DNA from: Utricularia gibba
Taxonomy: Eukaryota; Streptophyta; Magnoliopsida; Lamiales; Lentibulariaceae
NCBI GenBank assembly: GCA_002189035.1
Contig: NEEC01000010.1
Span: 1,674,001 to 1,738,000 of the forward strand
Length of the DNA stretch: 64,000 nucleotides
Direction of reading: 5' to 3'
Below are positions 25,201 through 43,529 of the stretch, piece by piece. How positions within the stretch are numbered: position 1 is the first letter of the stretch; the number at the start of each line of letters is the position of its first letter. Position numbers and translations under genes: made by a program. Below the pieces are notes generated by a model. That model had not been told where the DNA came from and made no database searches. It was given only the letters and a program-made list of their open reading frames with translations.

Positions 25201-26026
25201 ACAAGGCTTCATTCCAAAATCGGGTATAGGAATGACATCTTTATCCTGAAGGCAGAAGACAGATCAAACTCAATCTCATCAATGGTAATGTGAAAAAGTG
25301 CAGCTAGACTTACAGAGTTAACAGGCTGCAAGCTTATCTGAGCATAGATTTCATCTGTGTCCTTGTCTCCCTACAGATTGGAAACGAGGAAGCACGTCAG
25401 CACAACACAGAATTGTCAGTAAATTGCAGGTTTTGTGAGAAATTTGGCTCTTCCGTTTCCTGAAATCACAAAGAGAAAAATGCTGAAAGCGTACATGGAG
25501 TGTGACATTGTGCACTTGGCACAACAGCTGAGGAGGGAGATTTGGGTACTTGGGTATCTGTGCTGTTGCTGCTCTGTTGGTGGAAACTGCAACCTGTTAA
25601 AAAAGCATTTGAATTCTTCAAACCATCAAGAATTTGCAGCAAGGAAGCATAGGAATTAACGAACAACTAAATGCACCCAGTGAAAAAGCAATTTTAATGT
25701 CCAAAACAAGAACACAGAAGCTTACCTGCTCACTGTGTCCCTGTGGGAAGTAGTAGACAAGGCTCCCAACTTGAGGAAGAGTTACCAGTGGACCGGCGCA
25801 AGCATGCCAAAGCTCTGAATTTATTTGCTTCCGGGGAACTACAATAACCCAAAAAACAGCGTTTAAATTGAAAATTGAGCTGAAAAAATGAAGGCACTTG
25901 TGAAGAAGAAGCAGTGATCTCACGAGTATGTTCCTGCATTTCCTTCAACAATTTCATTCCCTCAAGCAGATTGCTTCCACCGCCAACAAAACCAACTGGT
26001 TTCACCTTTTCTTCAACCGACGCCAT
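22212..26026 (-). CDS. ARF5: auxin response factor 5 (MONOPTEROS)
   Basis: Fourteen exons on the minus strand: 26026-25924, 25838-25726, 25593-25495, 25370-25314, 25245-25093, 25016-24932, 24840-24750, 24683-24519, 24428-24306, 24231-24156, 24080-23945, 23872-22686, 22610-22423, 22341-22212. The total is 2706 bp or 901 aa, against 902 in Arabidopsis. The order is dimerisation start [14 protein letters not shown]3 domain ([21 protein letters not shown] split over exon ends), ancillary domain (VPLARYRK-like VIPLARYRK), a long middle region in the 1187-bp exon, and a C-terminal PB1 domain ([30 protein letters not shown]). ARF5 is an activating ARF binding TGTCTC-type elements, repressed by Aux/IAA through PB1, and sets embryo axis and vein patterning. 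Phases agree at every junction. The TTG-led eight codons above the ATG were excluded. Confidence 0.97.
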
Positions 26027-27837
26027 GGATTTCAGCAAAGGAGCATTCAAGAGCTGATCATTGGTTGCTGTTGTTGCAGTCAGAAGCAGTTTTTTTCATA
26101 CAAGGGAGAAGTGGTTTCTCTCTCAGCCATGGATGAGGAGGATTCGGGCTTAAAGAAGTTACCCCAGTTCCACAGGCAAAATAATAATAATAAAACCAGG
26201 ACGGTTTCAGAGAATCTAGTAGAGTATGAGAGGAACCAATCATACAGAGCATGCCCTATACATCCAGAACCAATGAACAAAAAAACACACTGCAACAAGG
26301 AAAAGAAAGCCACTGAAAAATCTATGTGGGGTTCCACTTTTGTTTCATTGAGAGCGCATCAACAACAAAGATGGGGTAAAGTTAAAAACCCAAAAATACA
26401 CATACACACACACACACACACAAAGTAATGAAGAGGGAAGTCAGTATTTTCTCAGCATCAACGCACGCGAGGGACCAGAAGGTGAGTTGTCGGATTATCG
26501 AGTGCTGCGCCCTTTTTCCCACATCTTTTCTCTCTACACAAAAGAAATTGACCTGTCAAGAGCTAAAAAGGCATCATCTTCTACCCCCATTAGACCATAA
26601 CCCTTGCTTCCGAGTCTTGTAAACAAAAAATCGATAACCCATTTCACCTTGAAGAAATGTGCATGCTCTTAACCTCAGGTGCTAAACCAGCAGCACTCCC
26701 TTGCGGAGCACTTCTGGGAGCGGAGCTGAAGAAGTACGCATTGGATGATATCAAAACCCATGCGGTGGCTGTGATATTTATTCTTCCCCACACGAAACAG
26801 TAATCTTCACTGTTACCAGATAAACAAGTCACTTGATTAAACAAAATAAATATATGCTCTCTCAAGGGTAGCGGATCAGTGCCTTGTAGCAATAAACAAC
26901 TGAAAGCAGAAGGAAAAAGAATCTTGCAGTGAAGAAAAACAGCAACCCCATTTTATATTCATATACAAAATCCAGTCTTTGGTTCGTATTGTTAAGCAAA
27001 TTGAAAGAGGCGCCATGAAATGAATCTACCAAGTTATTACCCTACTTTAGGTTGGAAAATTATTGATACGGATATTCCCCATCAAATTGCAACTCTTGCA
27101 AACAAGTACACAGCAAATTACAGCCTTGAGAGTGAGTCTTACTTCTGCACAACACTGGAAGCCATGACAAAGCAGAGATCTTTCTTCTTTTTCAGTTTCT
27201 TAACTCTTTTCCATGAAAACTCTACAGCTTGACGATCGGTTTGGAAAGTGGTAGCAACATGCTACTCCAAACGTACGTCTGTTCTTTTTTTTAAAATTCA
27301 CCTCAACCAGACACATCACCTTGTTCGCTGTCTAAAACAGTTGTTTGCGGACTGTTTACTGTTCAGTATTACAAACACCAGAAAATTGTAAGAAAAATGG
27401 GTTTGCAGGAGCAAGTGGGTCTGCATCAGAATCGAATGGGGAAGAAATCGCCGGACGCAAACCCCCCCCCCACAGACCTCAAATTTCTCTGAATTCCGAA
27501 TAAACAAATGGCGGTAAGGTCAGTTTGGTCAGTCTGCGTCTGCGAAACGACAGCGAAAGGAGGAGCCCAGGGGCAGTAAAGGGAAAACTTGCAAAAGGTG
27601 TACTTTTCCAACGATGATGTTTTCTCCACATCACCATTGGACTTTTATGCCCCCCATCACCTACACATACAAAACACATGATAACAATAATAAGAATAAT
27701 TATCTTTAAGTTCTTATATGAAATAATAGTGTAGTTTGTATATTACATTATATTTTATCACTTCTAATTATATTCCATATTTATAAAATATCTATTTTCT
27801 AACCAAAATATATATATATAAGTAATTTCTTAAGAAT

Positions 27838-28090
27838 TCCTTTGATAATAGCATATTAGTATATTTAATTATAGTGAAATTGAGATTTTATTTACTATAC
27901 TATAAAAACACTCAAGAAAACATGCCTTGGTATAAATATAATTAATTTCCCTAACTTTCATTTGTGTATAATAACCACAATATCTTATCAATATAGTTAT
28001 ATAAATTTTAACACATATATACTAGTTAATCAAACAACATTTTATGTGTAAATTTGAATAGAAATATTTTATAATATAATATTAAGCATT
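27838..28090 (+). repeat. dispersed AT-rich repeat, family 2, copy 1
   Basis: Shares ordered phrases with about 43028-43270 and 54524-54800: TTTGATAATAG, ATATTAGTATATTTAATTA, CACATATATACTAGTTAATC and AAATATTTTATAATAT. The match is by eye, the ends are approximate, and the copies are diverged. Confidence 0.4.
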
Positions 28091-28932
28091 GGATTGTCAT
28101 CATGCATTTGTGTCACACCCATTAAATTTAAAAATTAATATTTAAAATAATCATTTTTATCACATACATTATTTCTAAATCACTCCCATGATATAATATC
28201 TCATATTTTAAAAAAATTCACTCCAAACCTCAGTTTTATTGAAAATATTATAATTATTATATTTATTTTGATAATTTTTATATAAATTCAATTATATGCA
28301 CACTAAAACTATTACAACTCCCACGTACGCTACACAACAACCAAGAGTCATAGGGTGGGGACCACTAAAATTGGTAACCTTTCTTATTAAAACTTTTCCA
28401 TTTTTATTAAATTATTTTTTATTTTGAAAAAAAAACAGAAATCTTGCTGATTAGGGTATATAAATGACATGGGAAGTTGAATTGTGAAGAGTGGAATAAA
28501 ATGGAAAGGCGTTTATTGTGATCATTAAAACAGGGAGGCAATAAATAAATATATAATACTTGGGAAATAAATTTCAGTAAAACCAGAGGCAATAAATTAC
28601 TTTTACTGCGGGTGCAGTAAATGAGAAACGGTAAATAATTACGAGTAGGAGGAAGTAGAGAGGAATAGTAGGAGCTTTGTTATTTTTTACGTGAATTATT
28701 TGTTCATCATGCACCGGCTATTGACCACTCTTCCGGCCGTGGATTGTACCCTCGGGTAAAACTATACTTCTCAGCCTATAAATAATTACGTAATTATGGC
28801 GTCATTTAATTCAAATACCGGACATCTACGTACCTTAATCCCTTCGAAATTAGCAATTGTCACCACTTTGATATTAAATACAATTAATTTAACATAATAA
28901 CTATATCTAGGTCGTGTTTGATATAATTTCGA

Positions 28933-28936
<4 letters not shown>

Positions 28937-28983
<47 letters not shown>
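28937..28983. repeat. (AT)23 microsatellite
   Basis: Perfect AT alternation of 46-47 bases in intergenic DNA; a shorter AT run follows at about 29005. Confidence 0.95.
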
Positions 28984-28987
<4 letters not shown>

Positions 28988-29036
28988 GAATTATGATTAT
29001 TTAATATATATATATATATTTCAATACAATGGAAAG

Positions 29037-29549
29037 AGAAAATTGCAATAAAATCACTTTAAGTTTCAAAATTACAAAAAGAAAAACATCTCAATTTATT
29101 AAAATTGTGCAACGAAGAATCAAACGGTTTCAAAATTTTCAAAAATTAAACTGGCTCACAATAACATGAATCAACTCTGTTCTTACATTCAACAAAATTT
29201 CATACTAGTGCTTTTTATATTCACATATGTAATTCGATGAATCGAAATCACTTATTAAGTTTATATCACATTCGTGTCTACTGATTTTGGAGTTCGGTGA
29301 GTATAAAACCATAAGACTGAAGGAATAGAAGTTATGGATGTTGTTTACAATAATTCATAGTTATATTGACGTACACTTCAAATCTGTTAATTTTGATAAT
29401 ATGAGGGATTAAATACATAATTTCATAAGTTTGGGGATAAACTTTTTACAAAAAAAATAAGTTAAAGGGTTTATAACATAATTTTAAAATCTTAGAATTA
29501 AAATTTTTATATTAATTGTGATTTAGAATAATATCCACAAACACCACCT
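29037..29549 (+). repeat. dispersed AT-rich repeat, family 1, copy C
   Basis: Starts GAAAATTGCAATAAAATC and ends ATCCACAAACACCACC. It shares CTGTTAATTTTGATAATATG and TAATTTCATAAGTTTGGGG with the other family 1 copies. Non-coding, same orientation. Confidence 0.6.
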
Positions 29550-30749
29550 CACTTTTAAAAATAATCTCTCAAATTATATTATGAGTTGAGGTTTTTTTTG
29601 TTCTTCAATGCTAATATATCTATAAAATGTGTATCATTTTAAAACAACTAAAAGTATTTTTAGAAATTTAAATTTTATGAATAATTTAAGGATTTTTATG
29701 GGAAAAAAAAATAAAGGGGAAAGATTGGTTTGGTGGTGAGGGGAAAAAGGAAAGTGGGGGTTTGGGGCCAGGTCCGTGTTGGGGTGTACGGCACCTTAAA
29801 ACTGAAAAGGCAGATGAAAGCGCAGGAATCTTTCGACGGTGCGGGCCCAGGGATTGCGCATGCAGGTTGCAGCCATTGAGATCGGCCATGATCCGACGGC
29901 CAAGATTCGCCTCCGCGCCCACGCCTCGTACCACGGGAATCCGGCCGGCAACTTCAAAACTTGAAAACAAAACTCCTGATGCGGCATTAGAATACTTGGT
30001 TTCCTTGAACCCTAATTTGTTGGGTTTTGCAGTCGTGTTTGTTTGAAGGGTTTTTCATCTGTGTTGGTGCGTTGAGGCGACGGATCTCCGTTTCATTAAG
30101 TGGGCTGCGTGGTGACCAGCAGCAGGTGTTGCTCCCAGTAAATGAATCGACCACACAATGTTTTCACCTGGGTAAATCTCAAGTCTCCCCACTTGTAAAC
30201 CCTAAGGACCAGGGTGATTCATTTCAGTCAATTAAATTCACATTTACCTCCTGGATTGCATATTCCATGATAAACAGATCCAGATCAATCCCCCCTCTAC
30301 TCCCACCTACACAGAGAGTGCGATGGTTTGTGATATGACAGACAATGCCCACCGCTACTGTTGCAGGCTAAACCCAGCTGTGAGCTCTTGGGTCGCACCG
30401 GTCTATTTGGAGATGGGGTGGTGGGGTGTAGGTGAAAAGGGGAAGTGGCGCCATGAGAGTACGGCAAAAATGTTGGTATTTGAACAGACCAACAAAATGG
30501 ATAGATATATTACTAAAGATTGCTTTTTTCTTTTCTTTTTTTACTTTTACTCTTCATGTGAAAACATGGCATCCACCGTCAAAAATGTGAAAACACAAGC
30601 CAACTACGGTGTTTATGTATTTTATATCAAGAAATTGATTTAGGTAATCGTTTATCCTTTCCAAACACCAGTTGTGAATTTGAAATGGGAAAATATGGGA
30701 ATCCAAAAAATGTGAAACTTCAATTTAAATGATAACGAAACTATGAGTA

Positions 30750-30960
30750 TGCTCTATAATTTAAAGTTGTACTTTAGATTATGTAAAATAGAATCAGTTT
30801 TTATATTATATAAATAAAATAAATTTGGAGATTGTAAAATTATTTTGTGAAATACTATAAAATTATATTATAAAATTTAATAAAATAAAAATATATAATA
30901 AATAATTTGATGTATTAAATTATATATAATTTAATATTATAATATGTGTAATGGATTTTT
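30750..30960 (+). repeat. dispersed AT-rich repeat, family 3, copy 2
   Basis: Closely parallels 55105-55320: CTATAATTTAAA, then AGATTATRTAAAATA, then AAATTTAATAAAATAAA and TTTAATATTATAATATG in the same order. Related in inverse orientation to about 1690-1900. Confidence 0.5.
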
Positions 30961-33338
30961 AAAATAGATAAAAAAATGAATACTATTTTTAATTAATTTA
31001 TTATTTAATTATTAAAATAAAAGTAATAAATTTAATAATTTATAAATTAATAAAAATATTTAAATTTCTGAATTACTAAAAATTATGTTCTCAAAAAATT
31101 AAATAGAATTAATTTAGGAAATTATATACACAGAACAAGCCTTATCTTTCGTGAGAAACTTTAATAGTGTTTGCTGTAACTCTAACTTCAATAAAAAAAT
31201 ACTTCTAGAATTAATTATCAGACAAAACAGTGTTGTTTCTGCTTCACATGAAATTGATATAATGAATTATTTCAATTTTTTTGAGAATTTGAGGTACTTC
31301 TGGTCGGATTAAAATCGAAATGCTTCTTTAAAATATAAAATCACTTTTTTTAGAGTTATTTTTTAGAGATGTTCCAAACAGACCCTAAGATTCAATCCAA
31401 TCCAAATCATGATTAAATTAAAAAATGAGTTCAATTCGAGTTCATGTCATAAGTAGGGTAAAAAAGATGAACGCTATTTAGTTGTTTGGGCCGGTTTATT
31501 TACTGAAAACCGACACGAGAATTTTGACGGCAGCCCAATATGCTAATATTCATCTCAAGCCCATCTTCATGCTTCGATGTCCAAAACCTCGTGGTATCCT
31601 CAAGTCTTGGAGATGGAGCTTCTTCTCAGAACTGGAACACAGGTCTGCCGTGGACTTTTCATAGAAAGGACGACGAGATTTTGCGGGAATGAGATGTTTT
31701 TCAATGGCAAGCCGTTGTTTCATTCGGCTGCGCAACCACAATTCGGTGATTCGAGGGACGGCGACTTTCGATGGACGCGTCGGGATAATGTGAAACGATT
31801 TTTGTCATTTATTTGCGTTCATCGAAACTCAGTTATGTTAATGATGCCATTCACGGCGAGTAAACCTCCATCGTGTTCACGTAAGTATTCCTACTCATCT
31901 TCCTTGTGCTACTTGTATGTTATTCTTCTTGGTTGAGTATACTGGAAGCTTCGATTGGACATGTTTCAGGATGAAATCATAGTTTCTTATCGATATTTTG
32001 ATAACGGTATGCAGTTATAATGATATTCTGGAAGATGTAATACTGGCTTATGATCCCGTTTGCGGCAGTAAACTATCTAAGATTCCACCGGGAGATGAAC
32101 AATACTTTTCGCGTGAGATTGAAAGATAAGTTTATGATTTTTGTTGGAGAGGTGTTCGTGGTTGATTCCTGAGGGCAAGGTAGCTAAGGTCGCACGCTCA
32201 GCAGTTTGTCCCGAAGTTTTTTTGGGTTTGCATGGGGAACTGTTTTAGATGAAGAGATCTGTGAGGATTTTATTAAATTTCACCATCTTCACTCAAGGTA
32301 ACTCATCTGTTTGTGGCGTATTACCACTCATCATATAATACTTCAATACACATCCTATATGCAATGCTGTCAACCTCTTTCATGATGATTTGATGTGGAT
32401 TTGTTCTATCGGTGACACTGCCTTAAAGTATCCACTATGTTGTGTTTTTCTTTTCTTTTCCTTTTTTAATCATGGTATGATCATGTATTTCTGTCTGTTT
32501 GTCCATCCAAACGTTTGTGTTTTATGTTTGTCATCTGCACATGCTGTGGGGACCCTTGTTATTGGTTTAAGTGTATGGTTTATATATCATGTTGGAGAGT
32601 CGAAAGCAGGAGAGCCCCTGTCGCTTTTTTGTACAGAAACCACATGTAGCAATCAATGTTCATGCTTGGGCTATCCACAGAATCTCCCTTTATTATGTGC
32701 AGGCAGTGGTTTTACACTCAAGTCTTTCCCCTTGGCATTGCTTGCTCATTTTTGTCTGTTGAGCTCCTGGTCTACTCTCCCACCATTGGGAGCCAATAGA
32801 TCTCCTTTTGAGCATAGATCTTTTTATTTGCAGCTGAGATGCAGTGCATCACGGTGTGTTCACAGAGTGGCAGCATCTATTAGTGGAAGTCATGGGAGCC
32901 ATGAACATGTCATGTGGTGAGGGTGCTGAAAAGAGAGTGACTTGGCTGTTGAAGGTAATGGTGACTGTTCCTCCCATGTGCCTTCTTGGTATTTTTTGAA
33001 ACAACTGATGTTGGAGTCTGTGAAATCAGGCATGAATGATGACCATTTCCTGAAAGAATAATGTGATCCAGCCTTTCGGCTCGTGGTTAGGGTGAAACCA
33101 GAGTGAAACTCAACTGGGGGGTTCTTGTTGATCTCGGATTCGATCGACAGTCGGTTTGTCGTGCGCATCCGTACGCAGATCTGAATCGTTGAACTTGAAC
33201 CTGAGCCGGCCCGGAGCGGTGCGATACTCGAACACTCATATGCTGCTGGTGGAGAGGATATGCTTTGGGAATTAATGTATTTGGCCGCCAACGGATCGAC
33301 ACAAAGACGGAACTGCCCTTAGCTGACAGCCGTCGCGA

Positions 33339-33346
33339 TATATAAA
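33339..33346 (+). promoter_or_regulatory. TATA box of the SAUR gene
   Basis: TATATAAA followed by a C-rich stretch, 47 bases before the SAUR ATG, implying a very short leader. Confidence 0.6.
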
Positions 33347-33392
33347 CCCCAACGGCCCCCCCAATTTTTGTGCCGAATCCCTCGATTCACAA

Positions 33393-33794
33393 ATGTCTCA
33401 GTGCAGTGGTATCCGACGCATCGTCCGCCTCCGGCAGCTAATGCTCCGGTGGAAAAAGAAGGCTGCGGTACGCGCCTCCTACGCGCCGCCGGGGGTTCCA
33501 CCAGGGCACATCGTCGTGGCTGTCGGATTCAGCCGCCGGAGGTTCTTAGTGCGAGCGACGTACTTGAATCATCCTCTGTTCGGGAAGCTGCTTGAAAAGG
33601 CTGAAGAGGAGTACGGTTTCGAGAACTCTGGTCCTCTGGCGATCCCCTGTGACGAGGATTTTTTCGCCGAACTCATCCGGTTTCTGGATCGGTCGGAGAA
33701 TTCAGGAATCCAGGAGTTGCAGAGGATGTGTCGGTTAGGCATCAGCAGCGAACTCCAGATTCGTGCGGATTCCCGGCCTCTTCTCCGCGGATGA
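33393..33794 (+). CDS. SAUR-family auxin-responsive protein
   Basis: Intronless, 133 aa, as usual for SAURs. A basic N-terminus (IRRIVRLRQLMLRWKKK) precedes the SAUR domain at about residues 35-98: GVPPGHIVVAVG, RFLVRATYLNHPLFGKLL, EEEYGF, then the IPCDEDFF block. By family knowledge SAURs inhibit PP2C.D phosphatases at the plasma membrane, which activates H+-ATPases and cell expansion. The long basic start fits the SAUR52/53-like group, whose Arabidopsis members lie near ARF5 and XRN3; this assignment is tentative. The gene is intact. Confidence 0.92.
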   Translation: MSQCSGIRRIVRLRQLMLRWKKKAAVRASYAPPGVPPGHIVVAVGFSRRRFLVRATYLNHPLFGKLLEKAEEEYGFENSGPLAIPCDEDFFAELIRFLDRSENSGIQELQRMCRLGISSELQIRADSRPLLRG

Positions 33795-35322
33795 GCCGAA
33801 TAGGCCGGTCTATTTATCGGCGTGGGGGATTTGTTCGCAGAAGTGTTGAGTTGGAGATGGCAAGTAGGGTGGCTGCGCAAGTCGCCGCTGCGTCATCCCG
33901 TCGTGTTCCGTAGCTGCCGGAAAGCCGTGATGTTAATTCCATGGTTTAGATCGTCGGCATTGCTTTTCGTACTTCATTGAAATTCGTTATTGACAGGGAA
34001 ATTCCATTTTGATTTTTCACGCTTATGCAACGTACGCATTAATAATTTGCAAACCGAATCAAACATAAACGACGTCGTCCTTGCCTGAGATTTCGGTTTC
34101 GTCCTCCGGCGGTCTTCAGCAGAATTGGCGTACATGTTTCTCTAGATTCTCCGGCGGTCTTCAGCAGCACCGGAGGCGATTGATTCTGCGAGGGCAGACA
34201 ACGAGTATTGCGTTGCTGGAGATTCCATGCATCATTTGGAGCCGTGTTTCCACGGCTCACTTTGAAGCACATTCAAGGTAAACACGACGTCGTTTTTAAC
34301 CATGGGTCTGATCATTGGACTGGAAGTACTTATTCAGGGCCTGGAGGCCCATTCATCGATCCATCGAACGCATGGATCCAGCAAGCTGCACGCGCACAAC
34401 AAACAGATGTATTTGAACTTCGTAATAGTTATTCCTAAATTTTAGAATTAATTTTGTTATTAAGAACTATTTATATTTTATAATGAATAGAAATTCAAAA
34501 TTCTTATTATTTTTTTAAATGAAATAATTTGTGTTTTAAAATTAAGCTTCAATCACAATTGAACCATTTGATCATTTAAAAAAATGACCATTGAATCTTT
34601 CTATTTCATACGGTATCCACATTTATCATACAATTAAAATACAGTAACCATTTTTCATAATACATACTTGAACCACCAGATTGTTTTGATATCGATTTGG
34701 ACATGTCAGGATGTAAATATTATTTCTATAATATTTATATAAACCTGTCTTATTATTAATTTACGTTACTTCCATTCCAATGTAAAAAAAAAAAGTTATG
34801 CAAATTTGAGATTTGAATTACATTTATTTTATTGATCAGTAATTTAAATTAGATTATTGTAAAATATTTAATAGAGTTGGATCTTGAAGTTAAACTACTT
34901 ATGAAAATGAATTATTAAATAAATTAGATTATTGAAATTATTTCAAAGTAATATGAATATAAACAAGTGTAATTTTATTTATTATTTAAGCGTCCATTAT
35001 ATTATTTTATTTATTTTGTGGATTTTTTTAAATCAAATTCCTGGAATTGGGAACATATTTGGTGGTATAATTATTAAAAAAATACCGAAAGTACCCTTCC
35101 GTAACGAGGACAAGATATTATAGAGAAGGGAAGGTTATACGCTTGCCCTAATTTTTCGACTGTTCCAACGCCGGATTCGCATATTCGCTGTTCAGGCGCC
35201 GAGCTCGAGATTGCGTGGCGGTTTCATATTTTCAGTTGATTGGCGTCTCCGTTGGAGTAGTTTTATAGAATTTTATGGATTTCTGATTGGATTGAGTTGC
35301 GTATTTTGTATCGCTGTGAATT
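33795..35322. other. spacer between SAUR and XRN3-like genes
   Basis: Includes an 18-bp direct repeat, TCCGGCGGTCTTCAGCAG, at 34105-34122 and 34150-34167. About 600 bases of AT-rich sequence follow, then the probable leader of the XRN3-like gene from about 35100. No gene recognised. Confidence 0.55.
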
Positions 35323-41640
<6,318 letters not shown>

Positions 41641-42242
41641 GAGGCACTGTGTTGGCCTCCCAGATTCGCCCATCTTGAATTCTTTATGTACGATAGTACA
41701 ATTTGTATGTGTACGACCATTATTGATTTTCTTTTAAACCCCAGGTGAGAAATTTACACTTCCCGCATTTGTGAACTGCACGCCATCTCTAGAATTGTAT
41801 TTCTTTACTGATAATGAGATTAGATCAAGTTGATTGTTAGCATTTTCATTCTCCGGGGACACGTCACTAGGTTTGGAAGTTACAGAGTATTTTCTGAATT
41901 GGCGGGCAGGGGGGAGTGGGTTGCGGAGTGTCGGTCAACACAAGGCGCTGGTGGGGGGAACCAGACGCAGAAACCCTTGAAAAAAAGCTCGAGACTGTGC
42001 CTTGACTGACTATTCAATTCATTACTCCCCAACTATGTTATCCCATTGAAGGATTCACGTTTGTGGACGAAAACACACCTCGAAAGTCTGTTAAATTGGC
42101 AGAAATGGGTGAGTGAGTGCACGAGGAAGTCAGATTCATTTGTGAACGGGGAGTGGAGTTCATTGAACATGCCCCGAAATGGGAACGTGGACCAGATGTT
42201 GTTCGTCAAGTAAAATAATGGGGCGTTTGGCATTATTGGCTG

Positions 42243-42264
42243 CCAGCCAGCCAGCCAGCCAGCC
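42243..42264. repeat. (CCAG)n microsatellite
   Basis: Five and a half perfect tetranucleotide units. Confidence 0.9.
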
Positions 42265-42586
42265 GCAGCATCACTCTGTTGACCAGTAATTACACCCCTA
42301 ATTTCTTCGTCTTAGCGGTTAGCTCCGGTCACGCCCCGCCTTCTAATTTCCATCCCCACCCCACCCCGTCACATTCCGGTGAGCATGAAGCTCTGCAGAT
42401 GCACAGATCGCAAACCCATATGCTCACACCCGATAAATTCATATCAGTTTTGTTTTTTTTAGCTGGATAGTGTAGTAGTATGGGCACTGGTTTACACGTT
42501 GATGGTAAATAGTGAATCCGGGGGCCAGCCAGCCAATGCAGCAGCTGGGTTTGACGTAGTCTCCCAGTGAGCCCGCTCCCCGAACA

Positions 42587-42610
42587 CAGATCAGATCAGA
42601 TCAGATCAGA
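42587..42610. repeat. (CAGAT)n microsatellite
   Basis: Nearly five pentanucleotide units, ACAGATCAGATCAGATCAGA-like. Confidence 0.85.
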
Positions 42611-43027
42611 GTAGCCACCCCGGATGCAATGGATGTAACTCAGTAACTGGATTGTCTAGGTGGATGGTACCGGCCTCCCGCCGGCAGCAACTGGGGCTGG
42701 ACGTCATATACGGATGCCACGCCCGCCCTTCATCGTGGGCACCTCGATCAAATGTAGTTTTTGTGCCACAGATGACCAGAAACATCGTTTTTCAATCAGG
42801 CCCCAGCCCCATGTTTTCGCCTGAGAAGGGCGGTGACCCTCGCCTCTGCTCTCAACACGCGTCCTCTTCCGCCCATCCACCGCAATTTATCCCCAGGGAT
42901 CCACCACTTCAACTGTACACCACTGGACGCAGTAATGTATCATTTTATGTCAAGAAACTGCACAAATTAAAAAAAATGCTATATATATACCATTAAAACT
43001 ATAAATTTAAATTATTTTTGTAAATGA

Positions 43028-43270
43028 TCGATTGATAATAGGCTATTAATATGTTTAAGTATATTATAATTAAATATGTATATACTAAATTGTATATAAT
43101 GTTTAATATCTGAGAATACATGATTCAATATACAAGTGGTATCAATATAATGTCATCTATATACTCAAAAAATAAGTATATAAATGATTTAATTATAGAA
43201 TATTGATACACATATAATGGTTAATAAACAATAATTTATGTTTAAAATTGAATATAAATTTTTTATATTA
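43028..43270 (+). repeat. dispersed AT-rich repeat, family 2, copy 2
   Basis: Shares TTGATAATAGGCTATTAATA, CTCAAAAAATAAGTATATAA and ACATATAATGGTTAATAAAC with the other family 2 segments. Approximate ends. Confidence 0.4.
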
Positions 43271-43453
43271 TAATATCAAAACCGGTCTAAAAAATTACGT
43301 AATATTTGTTATGGGAGGGAGGAATCAATAAGCGTGTACTGAAAAGTATTTTTACACGCGATTAAAACTAAATATCTGACTGGACTTGGAGGGGGGAGAA
43401 AATGGTGCATGTGTGCCGGCGCATGGTACGTAGGGTGAGCTCCTGCCTCGCAC

Positions 43454-43461
43454 TATAAATA
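43454..43461 (+). promoter_or_regulatory. TATA box of the HMGR gene
   Basis: CACTATAAATAGCCC is a textbook plant TATA context, 76 bases upstream of the HMGR ATG. Confidence 0.75.
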
Positions 43462-43529
43462 GCCCGCGGCCTGGGGCAATCTTGATCGTACCCTCCTAGT
43501 GTCTTCTTCTTTAATCCGCCGCTGCTAAG

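Larger units (their letters stand above)
26027..29036. other. ARF5 leader/promoter region and AT-rich spacer
   Basis: The first few hundred bases are the likely ARF5 5' UTR on the minus strand. A (CA)9 tract sits at 26405-26422 and a C-rich run at about 27464. From 27680 the sequence turns strongly AT-rich, with a family 2 repeat at about 27838-28090 and a long (AT)n at 28937-28983. No gene is supported. Confidence 0.5.
29690..33392. other. gene-poor region, possible non-coding transcription units
   Basis: Two islands of near-coding base composition, about 29750-30350 and 31480-33080, sit in AT-rich DNA. They contain leader-like sequence (AACCCTAATTTGTTGGG near 30008) and several isolated acceptor-like pyrimidine tracts. 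No open frame resembles a known family, and I could not rebuild one by allowing single-base shifts. Long non-coding RNAs or decayed genes are possible. A family 3 repeat occupies about 30750-30960. Confidence 0.35.
41641..43529. other. spacer between XRN3-like and HMGR genes
   Basis: Contains (CCAG)n at 42243-42264, (ATCAG)n at about 42587-42610 and a diverged family 2 repeat at about 43028-43270. A 114-codon frame at 42652-42996 matches nothing I know. The last 100 bases form the HMGR core promoter and leader. Confidence 0.5.

Noticed and set aside
29762-30046. 94-codon plus-strand frame
   Set aside because: Arg/Pro-rich translation with no family match; an equally long frame exists on the other strand.
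32560-32950. miRNA precursor
   Set aside because: I compared by eye with miR159, 164, 169, 393, 394 and 396 and saw no match or convincing hairpin.
33005-33070. C/D-box snoRNA (ATGATGA ... CTGA)
   Set aside because: The CTGA is only a few bases after the C-box and no terminal stem is visible.
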